From Pusillimonas caeni (GTDB taxonomy: Bacteria; Pseudomonadota; Gammaproteobacteria; Burkholderiales; Burkholderiaceae_B), in assembly GCF_003545815.1 (NCBI RefSeq), contig NZ_PDUW01000001.1, forward strand, positions 1 to 64,000: 64,000 nt of DNA. Reading direction: 5' to 3'. The notes under the pieces were generated by a model that saw only the letters and a list, made by a program, of their open reading frames with translations, was not told the origin of the DNA and ran no database searches. The position numbers and the translations under genes are program-made. The number at the start of each line of letters is the position of its first letter. The first letter of the stretch is position 1. Below, piece by piece: positions 7,757 through 17,440 of this stretch.

Positions 7757-9262
7757 ATGGAACTCTTTGAACACTTGATGCTGGGGTTTTCGGTGGCCCT
7801 GACCCTTGAGAACCTGATCTACTGCCTGCTGGGCTGCCTTCTGGGCACCCTGATAGGCGTGCTGCCCGGCATCGGCCCCCTGCCGACCATCGCCATGCTG
7901 CTGCCCATCACCTATGTGCTGCCGCCCGTGGCCGGGCTGATCATGCTGGCCGGCATCTACTACGGCGCGCAGTATGGCGGCTCGACGACCGCCATACTGG
8001 TCGCCCTGCCCGGCGAAACCTCGTCGGTGGTCACCGTGCTGGATGGACACAAAATGGCTCGCAAGGGCCGGGCGGGCGCGGCCCTGTCCATCGCCGCGCT
8101 GGGCTCGTTCTTCGCCGGATGCGTGGCCACCGTGGTGCTGGCCGGCTTCGCGCCGCCGCTGGCCGAGCTCGCCTTCAAGTTCGGCGCGGCCGAGTATTTC
8201 TCGTTGATGGTGCTGGGCCTGGTCGGCGCGGTGGTGCTTGCCTCGGGCTCGCTGCCCAAAGCCATATGCATGATTCTGCTGGGCCTGCTGCTGGGCATGA
8301 TAGGCACCGACGTGAACTCCGGCGTGGCGCGCTTCGAGTTCGGCATACCCGAACTGCAGGACGGCATCGATTTTGCAGTGGTGGCCATGGGCGTATTCGG
8401 ATTGGCGGAAATCCTGGCCAATCTCGAACTGAAGGACAAGCGCGCGGAAGTCACCAGCAAGGTGGGCACCCTGTATCCCAACAAGCAGGAATTCAAAGAG
8501 GCCTGGCCCGCCTGCGTGCGCGGAACGGCCATGGGCGCGGCCCTGGGCGTCCTGCCGGGCGGAGGCGCCATACTGTCGTCGTTCGCCTCGTATACGCTCG
8601 AAAAAAAAATGTCGAGCACGCCCGAGCGCTTCGGAGAAGGGCACCCGGCCGGCCTGGCAGGGCCCGAATCCGCCAACAACGCCGCGGCGCAAACCTCTTT
8701 CATACCGTTGCTGACGCTCGGCATCCCCGGCAACGCCGTCACCGCCCTGATGCTGGGCGCCATGACCATACACAACATCCAGCCCGGCCCGCGCGTGATG
8801 AGCTCTCACCCCGACCTGTTCTGGGGGCTGATCGTATCGATGTGGATAGGCAACCTGATGCTGGTCATTCTCAACCTGCCCCTGGTCGGGCTGTGGATCA
8901 AACTGCTGAAAGTACCCTACCGCATCCTGTTTCCCGCGATACTGGTGTTCTGCACCATCGGCGTCTATTCGCTCAACTACAACGTATTCGACATCTGGAT
9001 GCTGGCCGTTTTCGGGTTGGTCGGCTATGTATGGATGAAGCTGCGCTGCGAAGGCGCGCCGCTGCTTCTGGGCCTGGTGCTGGGGCCCATGATGGAAGAG
9101 AACTTCCGGCGTGCGCTGCTGCTTTCGCGCGGCGACTACAGTACTTTCGTCACACGCCCGCTGTCCCTGACGCTGCTGCTCCTGGCCGTGGCATTGGTTA
9201 TTATCGTGGCTTTGCCGGTCATTCGTAAGAAACGCGCAGAAACCTTCGCCGAGAACGACTGA
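7757..9262 (+). CDS. tctA: TctA family large permease of a tripartite tricarboxylate transporter
   Basis: A 501-residue inner-membrane protein with about 11-12 predicted helices. It has the conserved N-terminal GVLPGIGPLPTIAMLLP stretch and its counterpart in the second half (GVLPGGGAILSSF), the duplicated substrate-site motif of TctA permeases. It lies 36 bases downstream of tctB and is followed within 20 bases by an NAD(P)-dependent dehydrogenase gene, so the three probably form one unit. Uptake would need a TctC binding protein from elsewhere in the genome. Substrates in the family include citrate and other carboxylates. Confidence 0.9.
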   Translation: MELFEHLMLGFSVALTLENLIYCLLGCLLGTLIGVLPGIGPLPTIAMLLPITYVLPPVAGLIMLAGIYYGAQYGGSTTAILVALPGETSSVVTVLDGHKMARKGRAGAALSIAALGSFFAGCVATVVLAGFAPPLAELAFKFGAAEYFSLMVLGLVGAVVLASGSLPKAICMILLGLLLGMIGTDVNSGVARFEFGIPELQDGIDFAVVAMGVFGLAEILANLELKDKRAEVTSKVGTLYPNKQEFKEAWPACVRGTAMGAALGVLPGGGAILSSFASYTLEKKMSSTPERFGEGHPAGLAGPESANNAAAQTSFIPLLTLGIPGNAVTALMLGAMTIHNIQPGPRVMSSHPDLFWGLIVSMWIGNLMLVILNLPLVGLWIKLLKVPYRILFPAILVFCTIGVYSLNYNVFDIWMLAVFGLVGYVWMKLRCEGAPLLLGLVLGPMMEENFRRALLLSRGDYSTFVTRPLSLTLLLLAVALVIIVALPVIRKKRAETFAEND

Positions 9263-9280
9263 ATTCTCACGGGACAAGCC

Positions 9281-10195
9281 ATGACATCGATAGCCGAAAA
9301 ACAATATCCGGACGCCACCCCCCTGGACGTCGCCTTTCTGGGGCTGGGCGTGATGGGCTATCCGATGGCCGGGCACCTGGCCCGGGCGGGACACCGCGTC
9401 ACGGTCTACAACCGTACTGAATCCAAGGCGCAGAAATGGGTGCAGGAATTCGGTGGGCGGTCGGCTCCGACGCCGCGCGACGCCGCACGCGGCGCGCATA
9501 TCGTGCTGGCTTGCGTGGGCAATGACGACGACCTGCGCAGCGTCGTGCTCGGACCCGAGGGCGCCTTGCAGGCCATGGACCAAGGCAGCCTGTTCGTCGA
9601 CCACACCACGGCCTCGGCCCAGGTGGCCCGAGAGCTTCACCAATCGGCGGGCGAGCGCGGCGTCGGCTTCATCGACGCCCCCGTGTCGGGTGGACAGGCG
9701 GGCGCCCAGAACGGCGTACTGACCGTCATGTGCGGCGGCGACCCGGGGGCCTTCGCGCGGGCGGAGCCCGTGCTGCGCGCTTTCGCCCAGGCCGTTACGC
9801 TGCTCGGCGGCCCCGGCTCGGGACAGCTGTGCAAGATGGTCAACCAGATCTGCATCGCCGGACTGGTGCAAGGTCTGGCCGAGGCGATCGCCTTCGGCCA
9901 GACCGCCGGCCTGGACATGAACGAGGTCGTCAAGGTCATCGGCAAGGGGGCCGCGCAAAGCTGGCAGCTCGACAACCGCGGAACGACGATGATAGAAGGC
10001 CGGTTCGACTTCGGCTTTGCCGTGGACTGGATGCGCAAGGATCTTAGGCTGGTGCTCGACGAGGCCGGCCGCAACGGCGCGCGGCTGCCCGTCACGGCGC
10101 TGGTGGATCAGTTTTATGGCGACGTGCAGCAAATGGGCGGCAACCGCTGGGACACCTCCAGCCTGATCGCCCGCCTGCAGCAAAAAGCCGGATAA
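9281..10195 (+). CDS. 3-hydroxyisobutyrate dehydrogenase-type NAD(P)-dependent oxidoreductase
   Basis: A 304-residue beta-hydroxyacid dehydrogenase. The N-terminal Rossmann fold has GLGVMGYPMAGHL and VTVYNRT; Asn rather than Asp after the second strand often goes with NADPH use. The substrate-binding motif DAPVSGGQAGAQNG and the catalytic lysine in CKMVNQI are intact. The family covers 3-hydroxyisobutyrate, tartronate semialdehyde and related acids; the exact substrate is not readable. Its place right behind tctBA suggests it acts on an imported carboxylate or a product of one. Confidence 0.8.
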   Translation: MTSIAEKQYPDATPLDVAFLGLGVMGYPMAGHLARAGHRVTVYNRTESKAQKWVQEFGGRSAPTPRDAARGAHIVLACVGNDDDLRSVVLGPEGALQAMDQGSLFVDHTTASAQVARELHQSAGERGVGFIDAPVSGGQAGAQNGVLTVMCGGDPGAFARAEPVLRAFAQAVTLLGGPGSGQLCKMVNQICIAGLVQGLAEAIAFGQTAGLDMNEVVKVIGKGAAQSWQLDNRGTTMIEGRFDFGFAVDWMRKDLRLVLDEAGRNGARLPVTALVDQFYGDVQQMGGNRWDTSSLIARLQQKAG

Positions 10196-10206
10196 GCCGG
10201 CGGCGC

Positions 10207-10848
10207 TCAGCCCGCCGGGCGAACCCTTCTGGCGGGCATGGCTTCGCGCGCGTCGACGCCCGAGGCGAAGCGTTCGGCCTGGGGCCGGGCAAGCTGCTTG
10301 GCATCGCCCTGCCCTTTTTCGGCCCCGCCGCGCTGCGCATGCCCGCGCTGGCGCAGGTAGCGGGTTTCGTTGCCGCGCCTGAAAAGAATGCCCGCCAACT
10401 CGTTGAGCGCCTGGGTATAGACTTCGCGCTTGAATTCGATGACGGCATCGAGCGGCACCCAGTAATGGCTCCAGCGCCAGGCGTCGAATTCGGGATGGCG
10501 AGTCGCACGCAAACTGACGTCTGAGTCGCGCCCTATCATCCGAAGCAGGAACCAGATCTGCTTCTGCCCTTTGTAGATGCCGCGAGAATCGCGCCGGATG
10601 AAATCGCTCGGCACGTTATAACGCAGCCAATCCCGTGTACGTCCCAGAATGCGCACATGCTCGGGCAACAGGCCCACTTCTTCGTGGAGCTCGCGGTACA
10701 TGGCCTGTACCGGGCTTTCGCCGTATTTGATGCCACCTTGGGGAAACTGCCACGCATGTTCGCGGATGCGTTTGCCCCAGAACACCTCGTTCTTGTTGTT
10801 TACGAGGATAATGCCGACATTGGGACGGTAGCCTTCACGGTCTAGCAT
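10207..10848 (-). CDS. rppH: RNA pyrophosphohydrolase RppH
   Basis: Nudix hydrolase that removes pyrophosphate from the 5' end of mRNAs and so triggers RNase E-dependent decay. The start [15 protein letters not shown] and the full Nudix box (G-x5-E-x7-REL-x-EE-x-GL, residues about 38-60) are clear. At 213 residues it has a basic, low-complexity C-terminal extension beyond the roughly 160-residue core, common in Burkholderiales. The ATG at 10848 is chosen over an in-frame TTG four codons upstream. It is divergent from proS with a 63-base gap. Confidence 0.93.
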   Translation of the reverse strand: MLDREGYRPNVGIILVNNKNEVFWGKRIREHAWQFPQGGIKYGESPVQAMYRELHEEVGLLPEHVRILGRTRDWLRYNVPSDFIRRDSRGIYKGQKQIWFLLRMIGRDSDVSLRATRHPEFDAWRWSHYWVPLDAVIEFKREVYTQALNELAGILFRRGNETRYLRQRGHAQRGGAEKGQGDAKQLARPQAERFASGVDAREAMPARRVRPAG

Positions 10849-10911
10849 AGGCCACCCCAATAGATTTAATACAATTACTTCCGATTATACGTATCTGCAG
10901 AGATCCACACC

Positions 10912-12648
10912 ATGCGCGCATCCAAATATCACATCAACACCCTCAAGGAAGCCCCTTCCGAGGCGGAAGTCGCCAGTCACCAGCTGATGACGCGGGCCGG
11001 CATGATCCGCAAGGTGGCGGGCGGCATATATACCTATATGCCGATGGGGTTGAAGGTGCTGCGCAAGATCGAGAACATCGTGCGCCAGGAAATGGATGCG
11101 GCCGGCGCGATCGAAATGCTGATGCCGGTGGTGCAGCCGGCCGAACTATGGATGGAGTCGGGCCGTTGGGAGCAATACGGCCCCGAGCTGCTGCGCATCA
11201 AGGACAGGCACGGTCGCGACTTCGTGCTGCAGCCCACGTCCGAAGAGGTCGTCACCGACATCGTGCGCAACGAGATTCACAGCTGGCGCCAGCTGCCGCG
11301 CAACTTCTATCACATCCAAACCAAGTTCCGCGACGAGCGCCGCCCGCGCTTCGGCCTGATGCGCGGACGCGAGTTCACCATGAAGGACGCCTATTCCTTC
11401 GACCGCGACGAGGCGAGCGCGCAGGCCAGCTACGATGCCATGTATGCCGCCTACACCAGCATCTTCCAGCGCCTGGGCCTGGAGTTCCGCGCCGTGGCGG
11501 CCGACACCGGCTCCATCGGCGGCTCGCGCAGCCATGAATTCCAGGTCATCGCCGACACGGGCGAGGATCTCATCGTCTATAACCCGGATACCCAGTACGC
11601 CGCCAATATCGAATTGGCCGACGCGCCATGCCTGATCGAGCGACGCGCGGAGCCAAGCCAGGAACTGCAAAAAAAGGCCACCCCCGAAGCGCCCAAGTGC
11701 GAACTCGTGGCCGAGCAGCTTGGCGTGCCGCTGGACCGCACCGTCAAGTCCATCGTACTGGCCGCCGAAGACCCGGATGCGCCCGGCCAGAGCCGGATCT
11801 GGCTGCTGCTGGTGCGCGGCGACCACGAGCTCAACGAGATCAAGGTCGGCAAGCTGCCCGGGCTGGACCAGGGCTACCGCTTTGCCACCGAGGACGAGAT
11901 CCGGGCGGCCTTCGGCTGCGCGCCCGGCTATCTGGGGCCCGTCAAGACGGCCCAGCCGGTGCATGTCGTCGCGGACGGCACAGTGGCCAACATGAGCGAC
12001 TTCATCTGCGGCGCCAACGAAGAGGGCTTCCACCTTACGGGCGTCAATTGGGGCCGCGACCTGGCCGAGCCCGCCGTGGCCGACCTGCGCAATGTGGTGG
12101 ACGGCGACCCCGACCCCCGGGGCGGGCGCCTGGCCATACAACGAGGCATCGAGGTGGGGCACATCTTCTTTCTTGGCGACAAATACTCCAAGGCGCTCGA
12201 CGCCACGTATCTGGATACCGACGGCAAGCCCGCCATGCTGCAAATGGGCTGCTACGGCATCGGCATCAGCCGCATCTCCGCGGCCGCGATCGAACAGAAT
12301 CACGATGACAAAGGCATTATCTGGCCCCGCGCCATCGCGCCGTTCGAGGTCGTCGTCTGCCCCATGGGCTGGGGCAAAAGTGAAACAGTGCGCAACTCGG
12401 CCGAAACGCTGTACGCGCAGCTGCTGGAACAAGGGGTGGACGTGATCCTCGATGACCGCGACGCCCGGCCCGGCGTCATGTTCGCCGACTGGGAGCTCAT
12501 CGGCGTACCTTTGCGTGTGACGATCGGCGAACGCGGCCTGAACGAGGGAATTGTGGAACTCCAGCAACGAAGCACGGGTCAGACAGAAAAAATACCGGCT
12601 GACACCGCGCTTTCTTGCGTACTGGAACGATTAAAATCGCTGGCATGA
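10912..12648 (+). CDS. proS: Prolyl-tRNA synthetase (bacterial type, with editing domain)
   Basis: Charges tRNA-Pro with proline. The 578-residue length and the insertion domain between class II motifs 2 and 3 (about residues 230-390) mark the bacterial ProS type, whose insertion hydrolyses mischarged Ala-tRNA-Pro. Class II motifs are visible: motif 1 around [16 protein letters not shown], motif 2 [17 protein letters not shown], and motif 3 near GIGISR. It is followed after a short GC-rich hairpin by the ybgC-tol genes. Confidence 0.96.
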   Translation: MRASKYHINTLKEAPSEAEVASHQLMTRAGMIRKVAGGIYTYMPMGLKVLRKIENIVRQEMDAAGAIEMLMPVVQPAELWMESGRWEQYGPELLRIKDRHGRDFVLQPTSEEVVTDIVRNEIHSWRQLPRNFYHIQTKFRDERRPRFGLMRGREFTMKDAYSFDRDEASAQASYDAMYAAYTSIFQRLGLEFRAVAADTGSIGGSRSHEFQVIADTGEDLIVYNPDTQYAANIELADAPCLIERRAEPSQELQKKATPEAPKCELVAEQLGVPLDRTVKSIVLAAEDPDAPGQSRIWLLLVRGDHELNEIKVGKLPGLDQGYRFATEDEIRAAFGCAPGYLGPVKTAQPVHVVADGTVANMSDFICGANEEGFHLTGVNWGRDLAEPAVADLRNVVDGDPDPRGGRLAIQRGIEVGHIFFLGDKYSKALDATYLDTDGKPAMLQMGCYGIGISRISAAAIEQNHDDKGIIWPRAIAPFEVVVCPMGWGKSETVRNSAETLYAQLLEQGVDVILDDRDARPGVMFADWELIGVPLRVTIGERGLNEGIVELQQRSTGQTEKIPADTALSCVLERLKSLA

Positions 12649-12688
12649 TCCAACTCGCCCCAAGCGCTACGAATCGACATTCCGCGAC

Positions 12689-12710
12689 GGGCCGGCCGCG
12701 CCGCCGGCCC
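12689..12710. other. GC hairpin between proS and ybgC
   Basis: GGGCCGGC and GCCGGCCC flank a 6-base loop in the 84-base gap after proS. The stem is strong but no T-run follows, so it is at best a weak or factor-assisted terminator, or an mRNA-stabilising stem. Confidence 0.4.
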
Positions 12711-12732
12711 TGTCACACTGCCTAACGAACCC

Positions 12733-13158
12733 ATGTCAACAGAAACACCCGGTTCCTTGTCCACCCTGGATATTCGCGTATATTACGAAGACACCGATGC
12801 TGCGGGCGTCGTGTTCTACGCCAACTATCTCAAGTTTTTCGAAAGAGGCCGTACCGAGTGGCTGCGCCGTCTGGGTGTGAACCAAAGCGAACTTGCCGCG
12901 CGCGACCAACGCATGTTCGTGGTCAAAAGCGCTCAACTGCAATACGTCAAGCCGGCGCGCTTCGACGACCTGCTGACCATCCACAGCCGCATTACCCGGC
13001 TCGGCCGGGCCTCGATCGACTTTGCCCAGGTTGCAAGCACACGTGGTGAAACCCTGTGCGAAAGCACGGTGGAAGTATGCTGCGTGGACACGCGCACCTT
13101 CCGGCCGGCCGGTCTTCCACCATCCCTCAGAACCCTACTCCAAAAGGTCCAGGACTAA
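12733..13158 (+). CDS. ybgC: Tol-Pal-associated acyl-CoA thioesterase YbgC
   Basis: Hot-dog-fold thioesterase encoded at the head of tol-pal operons; it hydrolyses acyl-CoA or acyl-ACP thioesters and is linked to phospholipid metabolism. The 141-residue protein has the family signature YYEDTDAAGVVFYANYLKFF, whose second Asp (in DTDAAG) is the catalytic residue. It is separated from tolQ by two bases, so translation is probably coupled. Why Tol-Pal operons carry this enzyme is not settled in the family. Confidence 0.92.
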   Translation: MSTETPGSLSTLDIRVYYEDTDAAGVVFYANYLKFFERGRTEWLRRLGVNQSELAARDQRMFVVKSAQLQYVKPARFDDLLTIHSRITRLGRASIDFAQVASTRGETLCESTVEVCCVDTRTFRPAGLPPSLRTLLQKVQD

Positions 13159-13160
13159 CC

Positions 13161-13841
13161 ATGCAAGCCCCCACCAGCGACATGTCGTTGCTCTCCTTAT
13201 TGATAGACGCCAGCTTCCCCGTACAGCTGGTGATGCTGATTCTGGTGGTCATCTCCGTCCTTTCATGGGCGTACATCTTTGCCAAGCGGGCGGCGCTCAA
13301 GCGCGCCCACGCGCAGACCCGCCGCTTCGAGGACGACTTCTGGGCCGGTGGAGACCTGACGGTGCTGCAGCAGTCCATCGCCGGACGCCGCGCCGAGCAC
13401 GGCGCCCTGGCCCGCATCTTCGACGCGGGCATGACTGAATTCCTGAAGGCGCGCCGCAGCGCGACCGGCTCGGGCGAAGCCATGCTCGACGGCCCGCGCC
13501 GCGCCATGCGCGCCACCTATCAGCGTGAGATGGACAGCCTCGAATCGCATCTGAACTTCCTCGCGTCCGCCGGATCGGTCAGCCCCTACATCGGCCTGCT
13601 GGGCACCGTCTGGGGAATCATGCACGCCTTCATCGGTCTATCGAGCATGCAGCAGGCCACCCTGGCCGCCGTGGCGCCGGGTATCGCCGAGGCGCTGATC
13701 GCCACGGCCATCGGCCTGTTCGCGGCGATCCCGGCCGTGGTCGCCTACAACCGCTACACGAACGAAATCGATCGGCTGTCCATCCGTTTCGACAGCTTCA
13801 TCGATGAATTCCTGAACATCTTGCAACGCCAGGTGCGCTGA
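13161..13841 (+). CDS. tolQ: Tol-Pal system proton channel subunit TolQ
   Basis: Inner-membrane protein of the ExbB/MotA type, forming with TolR the proton channel that powers TolA. The 226-residue product has three hydrophobic segments (about residues 15-40, 130-155 and 165-195) and the conserved SVSPYIGLLGTVWGIMHAF stretch. The start ATG at 13161 is chosen because it lies just after the ybgC stop and gives the normal TolQ N-terminus; the frame is open farther upstream inside ybgC. The stop overlaps the tolR start in TGATG. Confidence 0.95.
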   Translation: MQAPTSDMSLLSLLIDASFPVQLVMLILVVISVLSWAYIFAKRAALKRAHAQTRRFEDDFWAGGDLTVLQQSIAGRRAEHGALARIFDAGMTEFLKARRSATGSGEAMLDGPRRAMRATYQREMDSLESHLNFLASAGSVSPYIGLLGTVWGIMHAFIGLSSMQQATLAAVAPGIAEALIATAIGLFAAIPAVVAYNRYTNEIDRLSIRFDSFIDEFLNILQRQVR

Positions 13842-14290
13842 TGCCTTCCATACGTGGCACTACCGGCCGCTCGGGCCGCCGCTTGAAGAACGAGATCAAC
13901 GTCGTGCCCTACATCGACGTCATGCTCGTGCTGCTCGTGATCTTCATGGTCACGGCGCCCATGATCACGCCGGGACTCATCGACCTGCCCACGGTCGGCC
14001 AGGCCAGCGAGGTGCCGGTCGAGCCGGTCGAGGTTCAGATCGAACAAGACGGGTCCATGTCGGTGCGCACGCGCCGCGCCGGCGAAGAGTTCCAGAAGAT
14101 CGCGCCCGAACAGCTGGTCAGCGAACTCCAGTCGCGCATCACGCCCGAGACGCCGGTCGTGCTTGCGGCCGATGGCAAGGTTCCCTATGAAACCGTCATG
14201 AAGGCCATGGATCAATTGCGCTCCAACGGCATCACCCGGCTGGGCTTGCTGGTCGACCAGAGCGCCGCCCCCGACGACCAGAAACGATGA
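13841..14290 (+). CDS. tolR: Tol-Pal system subunit TolR
   Basis: ExbD-family protein of 149 residues: a short basic cytosolic N-terminus, one membrane helix (about residues 20-42) and a periplasmic domain. The helix begins NVVPYIDVMLVLLVIFMV, which contains the essential channel Asp. The periplasmic part ends with the usual TRLGLLVD segment. The gene is translationally coupled to tolQ (one-base overlap) and overlaps the tolA start by four bases. Confidence 0.95.
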   Translation: MPSIRGTTGRSGRRLKNEINVVPYIDVMLVLLVIFMVTAPMITPGLIDLPTVGQASEVPVEPVEVQIEQDGSMSVRTRRAGEEFQKIAPEQLVSELQSRITPETPVVLAADGKVPYETVMKAMDQLRSNGITRLGLLVDQSAAPDDQKR

Positions 14291-15561
14291 CGCAACCCTT
14301 TCCTCCGAAGCCAAGGGCCGGCTCCGGGAAGCATCCCCATCGCTCGGCCCAGCGACCGGCACGCACGCCCGAGCAGGAAGACGAGCGGCGTGGCCTGGCC
14401 TATGCGCTGGTCGCTCACGCCGCGATCGCGGCCGTCATGCTGGTCGGCTTCCTGACGACCTCGCCCAGCAATCCCAACCCGGTGCAGATCGAGCTCTGGG
14501 CCGAAGGCGACACACTGGCGGCGGCCGAGCCGGAAGACCAGCCCGATACGCCCGAGCAGTCCCAGCCCCAGGAGCAGCCGCCCGAACCCCGGCCAGAGCC
14601 CGAACCGCAGCCTGCGCCTCAGCCCGAACCACAGCCGCAACCGGAACCGCCTCCCGCGCCCAAACCGCCGCAAGCCGAACCTCCGCCTCCTCCCGAGGTC
14701 GATCCCGACATCGCGCTCGAAAAGGCTCGCGAAGAAAAGAGAAAACGCGAAGAGGAAGAGCGCCGCATCGCCGAACAGAAGGCCGCAGCGGAAAAAGCGG
14801 CGGCTGAAAAAGCCGCGGCAGAGAAAGCCGCTGCAGAGAAGGCGGCCGCCGAGAAGGCCGCGGCGCAGAAAGCCGCCGCTGAAAAAGCCGCCGCAGAAAA
14901 AGCCGCTGCAGAGAAAGCGGCCGCTGAGAAAGCCGCGGCTGAAAAGGCCGCCGCCGAGAAGAAGGCTGCCGAGAAAGCCGCCGCCGAAAAGGCGGCCGCT
15001 GAAAAAGCCGCTGCCGAGAAGGCCGCGGCTGAAAAAGCGGCCGCTGCGAAGGCCGCCGCCGAAAAGAAGGCGGCCGCGGAGAAAGCTGCCGCTGAAAAGG
15101 CCGCGGCCGAGAAAGCCGCTGCCGAGAAAGCGGCCGCCGCCAAGAAGGCAGCCGCCGAGAAAAAGGCGAAGGAAGAACAGGCCAAGCGCGACGCCATACG
15201 CGCGGCGATGCGGGGCGACGCCCTGGGCGCCGCGGGCATCTCCGGAGGCACCGCCGACCGCAATCAGTCCGGCGGCGGAGGCACGGATTCGGGCTACGCC
15301 GCCCTGGTGCGCAAATGCATCCGGGATGGCGTCGTCTACCCCACTCCGCCTCGCAGCGGCGGCAACCCGACAGTACAATATAGAGCCAATCTGGACAGCA
15401 GTGGACACGTGACCGGGGTCCGCATATTGCGCTCGTCCGGCATTCCCGCCTTCGACCGCGCCGTCGAATCGGGGATCCGGGGCTGCAATCCCTTCCCCAA
15501 ACCGCCCACGGGCAAGTATCCCTCGTATGTCGACGGGAACTACCTGATGTATGACCAATAG
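14287..15561 (+). CDS. tolA: Cell envelope integrity protein TolA
   Basis: Trans-envelope protein that links the TolQR motor to Pal and TolB during cell constriction. At 424 residues it has a cytosolic N-terminus, one membrane anchor (about residues 37-57), a Pro/Glu/Gln-rich stretch (about 75-140) and a long helical domain built from about 25 AEKAA-type pentapeptides (about 160-300). A C-terminal globular domain follows (about 335-424, with YAALVRKCIRDGV and GCNPFPKP). It sits between tolR and tolB. The pentapeptide tract is unusually pure for the family. Confidence 0.93.
   Translation: MTQPFPPKPRAGSGKHPHRSAQRPARTPEQEDERRGLAYALVAHAAIAAVMLVGFLTTSPSNPNPVQIELWAEGDTLAAAEPEDQPDTPEQSQPQEQPPEPRPEPEPQPAPQPEPQPQPEPPPAPKPPQAEPPPPPEVDPDIALEKAREEKRKREEEERRIAEQKAAAEKAAAEKAAAEKAAAEKAAAEKAAAQKAAAEKAAAEKAAAEKAAAEKAAAEKAAAEKKAAEKAAAEKAAAEKAAAEKAAAEKAAAAKAAAEKKAAAEKAAAEKAAAEKAAAEKAAAAKKAAAEKKAKEEQAKRDAIRAAMRGDALGAAGISGGTADRNQSGGGGTDSGYAALVRKCIRDGVVYPTPPRSGGNPTVQYRANLDSSGHVTGVRILRSSGIPAFDRAVESGIRGCNPFPKPPTGKYPSYVDGNYLMYDQ
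14770..15175 (+). repeat. 15-base coding repeat encoding AEKAA units of TolA
   Basis: About 25 imperfect tandem copies of a 15-base unit (GCNGCNGARAARGCN pattern) encode the TolA helical stalk. Synonymous changes are scattered through the copies, so the DNA is less uniform than the protein. Such tracts can lengthen or shorten by slippage in steps of five residues without breaking the frame. Confidence 0.85.
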
Positions 15562-15574
15562 GAGATAAGCCGAC

Positions 15575-16885
15575 ATGACCACCGTCATCCCCGCAATCAA
15601 GACCATGCATCGCTCATGGCGGGCTTGCCTGTTCGGCCTGCTGCTGCTTGCGCTCGGCATGTTCGCCGCCGGCACGGCCCATGCGCAGCTTCGCGTCGAC
15701 ATCTCCGGCGTTGGGGCCACCCAGTATCCCATCGCCATCGCCGACTTCTCGGGCGACCCCAAGGGCCAGCTCATCAGCGAAGTCATCCGGGCCGACCTGA
15801 CCCGCTCGGGCCAGTTCCGCCTGATCAACGCCACAGGAACAGCGCTGGACGCCGAAAGCACGGTCGACCACGAAAGCTGGCACGGCCGGGGCGCCGACTA
15901 CATCGCCTACGGTTCGGTCTCTCAGGCGGGCGGCCAGTACACGGTCAGCTACCGCCTTGCCAACGTCATCCACAAAAGCCAGATGGACGGCGTAGCGTTC
16001 AACGGCTCCGAAAAAGAACTGCGCCGCATTGCCCACCAGATCGCGGACCGCATCTACGAAAAAATCACCGGTGTGCGCGGCGTCTTCTCCACCCGCCTCG
16101 CCTATGTCGTGCAGAAAAACAACACGCACGAGTTACAAATTGCAGATGCCGACGGCCAGAACCCCCAGGTCATGCTGCGTTCCAAGCATTCCATCATCTC
16201 GCCGGCCTGGTCGCCCGACGGCTCCAAGCTTGCCTACGTCAGCTTCGAATCGGGCAAGCCCGTGGTGTACGTTCAAACGCTTTCCACCGGAGAACGCTTC
16301 CCCATCGCCAACTTCAAGGGCAATAACAGTGCGCCGGCCTGGTCTCCCGACGGACAGCAGCTTGCCATCACGCTGTCGCGCGACGGAATCGCCCAGATCT
16401 ACACCATCAACGCCGATGGCTCGGGCCTGCGCCGCGTGATGCGCTCGCCGCTCATCGATACCGAGCCCTTCTATACGCCCGACGGCAGCGGGCTGGTCTT
16501 CACCAGCGACCGCAGCGGCAGCCCGCAAATCTACCGCGTGCCCGTCTCGGGCGGCAACGCAAGCCGCATCACCTTCAACGGCAGTTACAACATTTCACCG
16601 GCCCTCTCGCCAGATGCAAAAGAACTGGTGTACGTTACAAGAAGGGATGGCGCATTTCGTATCGGCCTGCAAAACATGGGCACCGGCGCTGAACAGCTAC
16701 TGACGGATGGTCCCGATGACGAGTCGCCCAGTTTCGCGCCAAACGGAATGCAAATCCTATATAGTTCCATACAAGGTGGACGTAGCGTCCTGGCCGTAGT
16801 ATCCACAGATGGTCGGGTGCGTCAGACGCTGTCGACCCTGGACGGCAAGGTACGCGAACCCACCTGGGGACCATTTACCAACTAG
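15575..16885 (+). CDS. tolB: Tol-Pal system beta-propeller protein TolB
   Basis: Periplasmic protein of 436 residues that binds Pal and relays TolA action. A signal peptide ends at THA-Q (about residue 37). An N-terminal alpha/beta domain (GVGATQYPIAIADF) precedes a six-bladed propeller with repeated PxWSPDGxxLAY-type motifs (PAWSPDGSKLAYVS, PAWSPDGQQLAITL, ALSPDAKELVYVT). AGGAGA nine bases before the ATG supports this start over an inner ATG at codon 11. It belongs to the ybgC-tolQRAB-pal-cpoB operon. Confidence 0.96.
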   Translation: MTTVIPAIKTMHRSWRACLFGLLLLALGMFAAGTAHAQLRVDISGVGATQYPIAIADFSGDPKGQLISEVIRADLTRSGQFRLINATGTALDAESTVDHESWHGRGADYIAYGSVSQAGGQYTVSYRLANVIHKSQMDGVAFNGSEKELRRIAHQIADRIYEKITGVRGVFSTRLAYVVQKNNTHELQIADADGQNPQVMLRSKHSIISPAWSPDGSKLAYVSFESGKPVVYVQTLSTGERFPIANFKGNNSAPAWSPDGQQLAITLSRDGIAQIYTINADGSGLRRVMRSPLIDTEPFYTPDGSGLVFTSDRSGSPQIYRVPVSGGNASRITFNGSYNISPALSPDAKELVYVTRRDGAFRIGLQNMGTGAEQLLTDGPDDESPSFAPNGMQILYSSIQGGRSVLAVVSTDGRVRQTLSTLDGKVREPTWGPFTN

Positions 16886-16916
16886 TTTTTCGTGACTCTT
16901 TCTAAAAGGAACTCAA

Positions 16917-17417
16917 ATGAGATCGCGCATCGTAAAAAGCCTCAGCATTGCCGCATTTGCCGCCTCCCTGGCAGCTTGCAGCTCTGTGCCTCTGGACGAA
17001 TCCCAGTCCGGCAGCGGTGCCGGCACGGGTGCCGGCACCTCCACAGGCCAGGTCATGGACCCCTTCAATCCCCAAAGCCCCCTGGCGCAGCAGCGCTCGG
17101 TTTACTTCGAGTTCGACAGCTACGTGGTTCCTGACCAGTATCGCAACGTGGTCGAAATGCATTCGTCCTACCTGTCCAACAACGGCCAGCAGCGCATCGT
17201 CATCGAGGGCAACACCGACGCCCGCGGCGGCGCGGAATACAACCTGGCTCTGGGCCAGCGCCGCTCCGACGCCGTCGCCCGCATGATGACCCTGATGGGC
17301 GTCCGCACCGACCAGATCGAAACCATCAGCTTCGGTAAAGAGCGCCCCAAGGCGAACGGCAACACCGAAGCCGATTATGCTGAAAACCGGCGTGCAGACA
17401 TCGTCTATCAGCGTTAA
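16917..17417 (+). CDS. pal: Peptidoglycan-associated lipoprotein Pal
   Basis: Outer-membrane lipoprotein of 166 residues that holds the outer membrane to peptidoglycan and recruits TolB. The lipobox LAAC places the lipidated cysteine at residue 21. After a Gly/Ser/Thr-rich linker, the OmpA-like domain has the peptidoglycan-binding pattern VYFEFDSYVV and the IEGNTDARGGAEYN motif, with Asp and Arg that bind diaminopimelate. AAGGAA precedes the ATG. A strong hairpin terminator follows the stop, so cpoB probably relies on readthrough or its own promoter. Confidence 0.96.
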   Translation: MRSRIVKSLSIAAFAASLAACSSVPLDESQSGSGAGTGAGTSTGQVMDPFNPQSPLAQQRSVYFEFDSYVVPDQYRNVVEMHSSYLSNNGQQRIVIEGNTDARGGAEYNLALGQRRSDAVARMMTLMGVRTDQIETISFGKERPKANGNTEADYAENRRADIVYQR

Positions 17418-17440
17418 TCTACGGTCTTGAGTCACTGCAG

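Noticed and set aside
7736..10183. Very long open frame on the minus strand opposite tctA and the dehydrogenase
   Set aside because: Its translation is rich in Gln, His, Arg and Gly with no domain; it is the antisense shadow of two clear genes with high third-position GC.
12649..12732. tRNA gene between proS and ybgC
   Set aside because: Only a GC hairpin is present; no cloverleaf, T-loop GTTC or anticodon arm could be formed.
14212..15861. Minus-strand open frame opposite tolA giving Gly/Phe/Leu repeats
   Set aside because: The repeats are the complement of the AEKAA coding tract; nothing else supports a gene.
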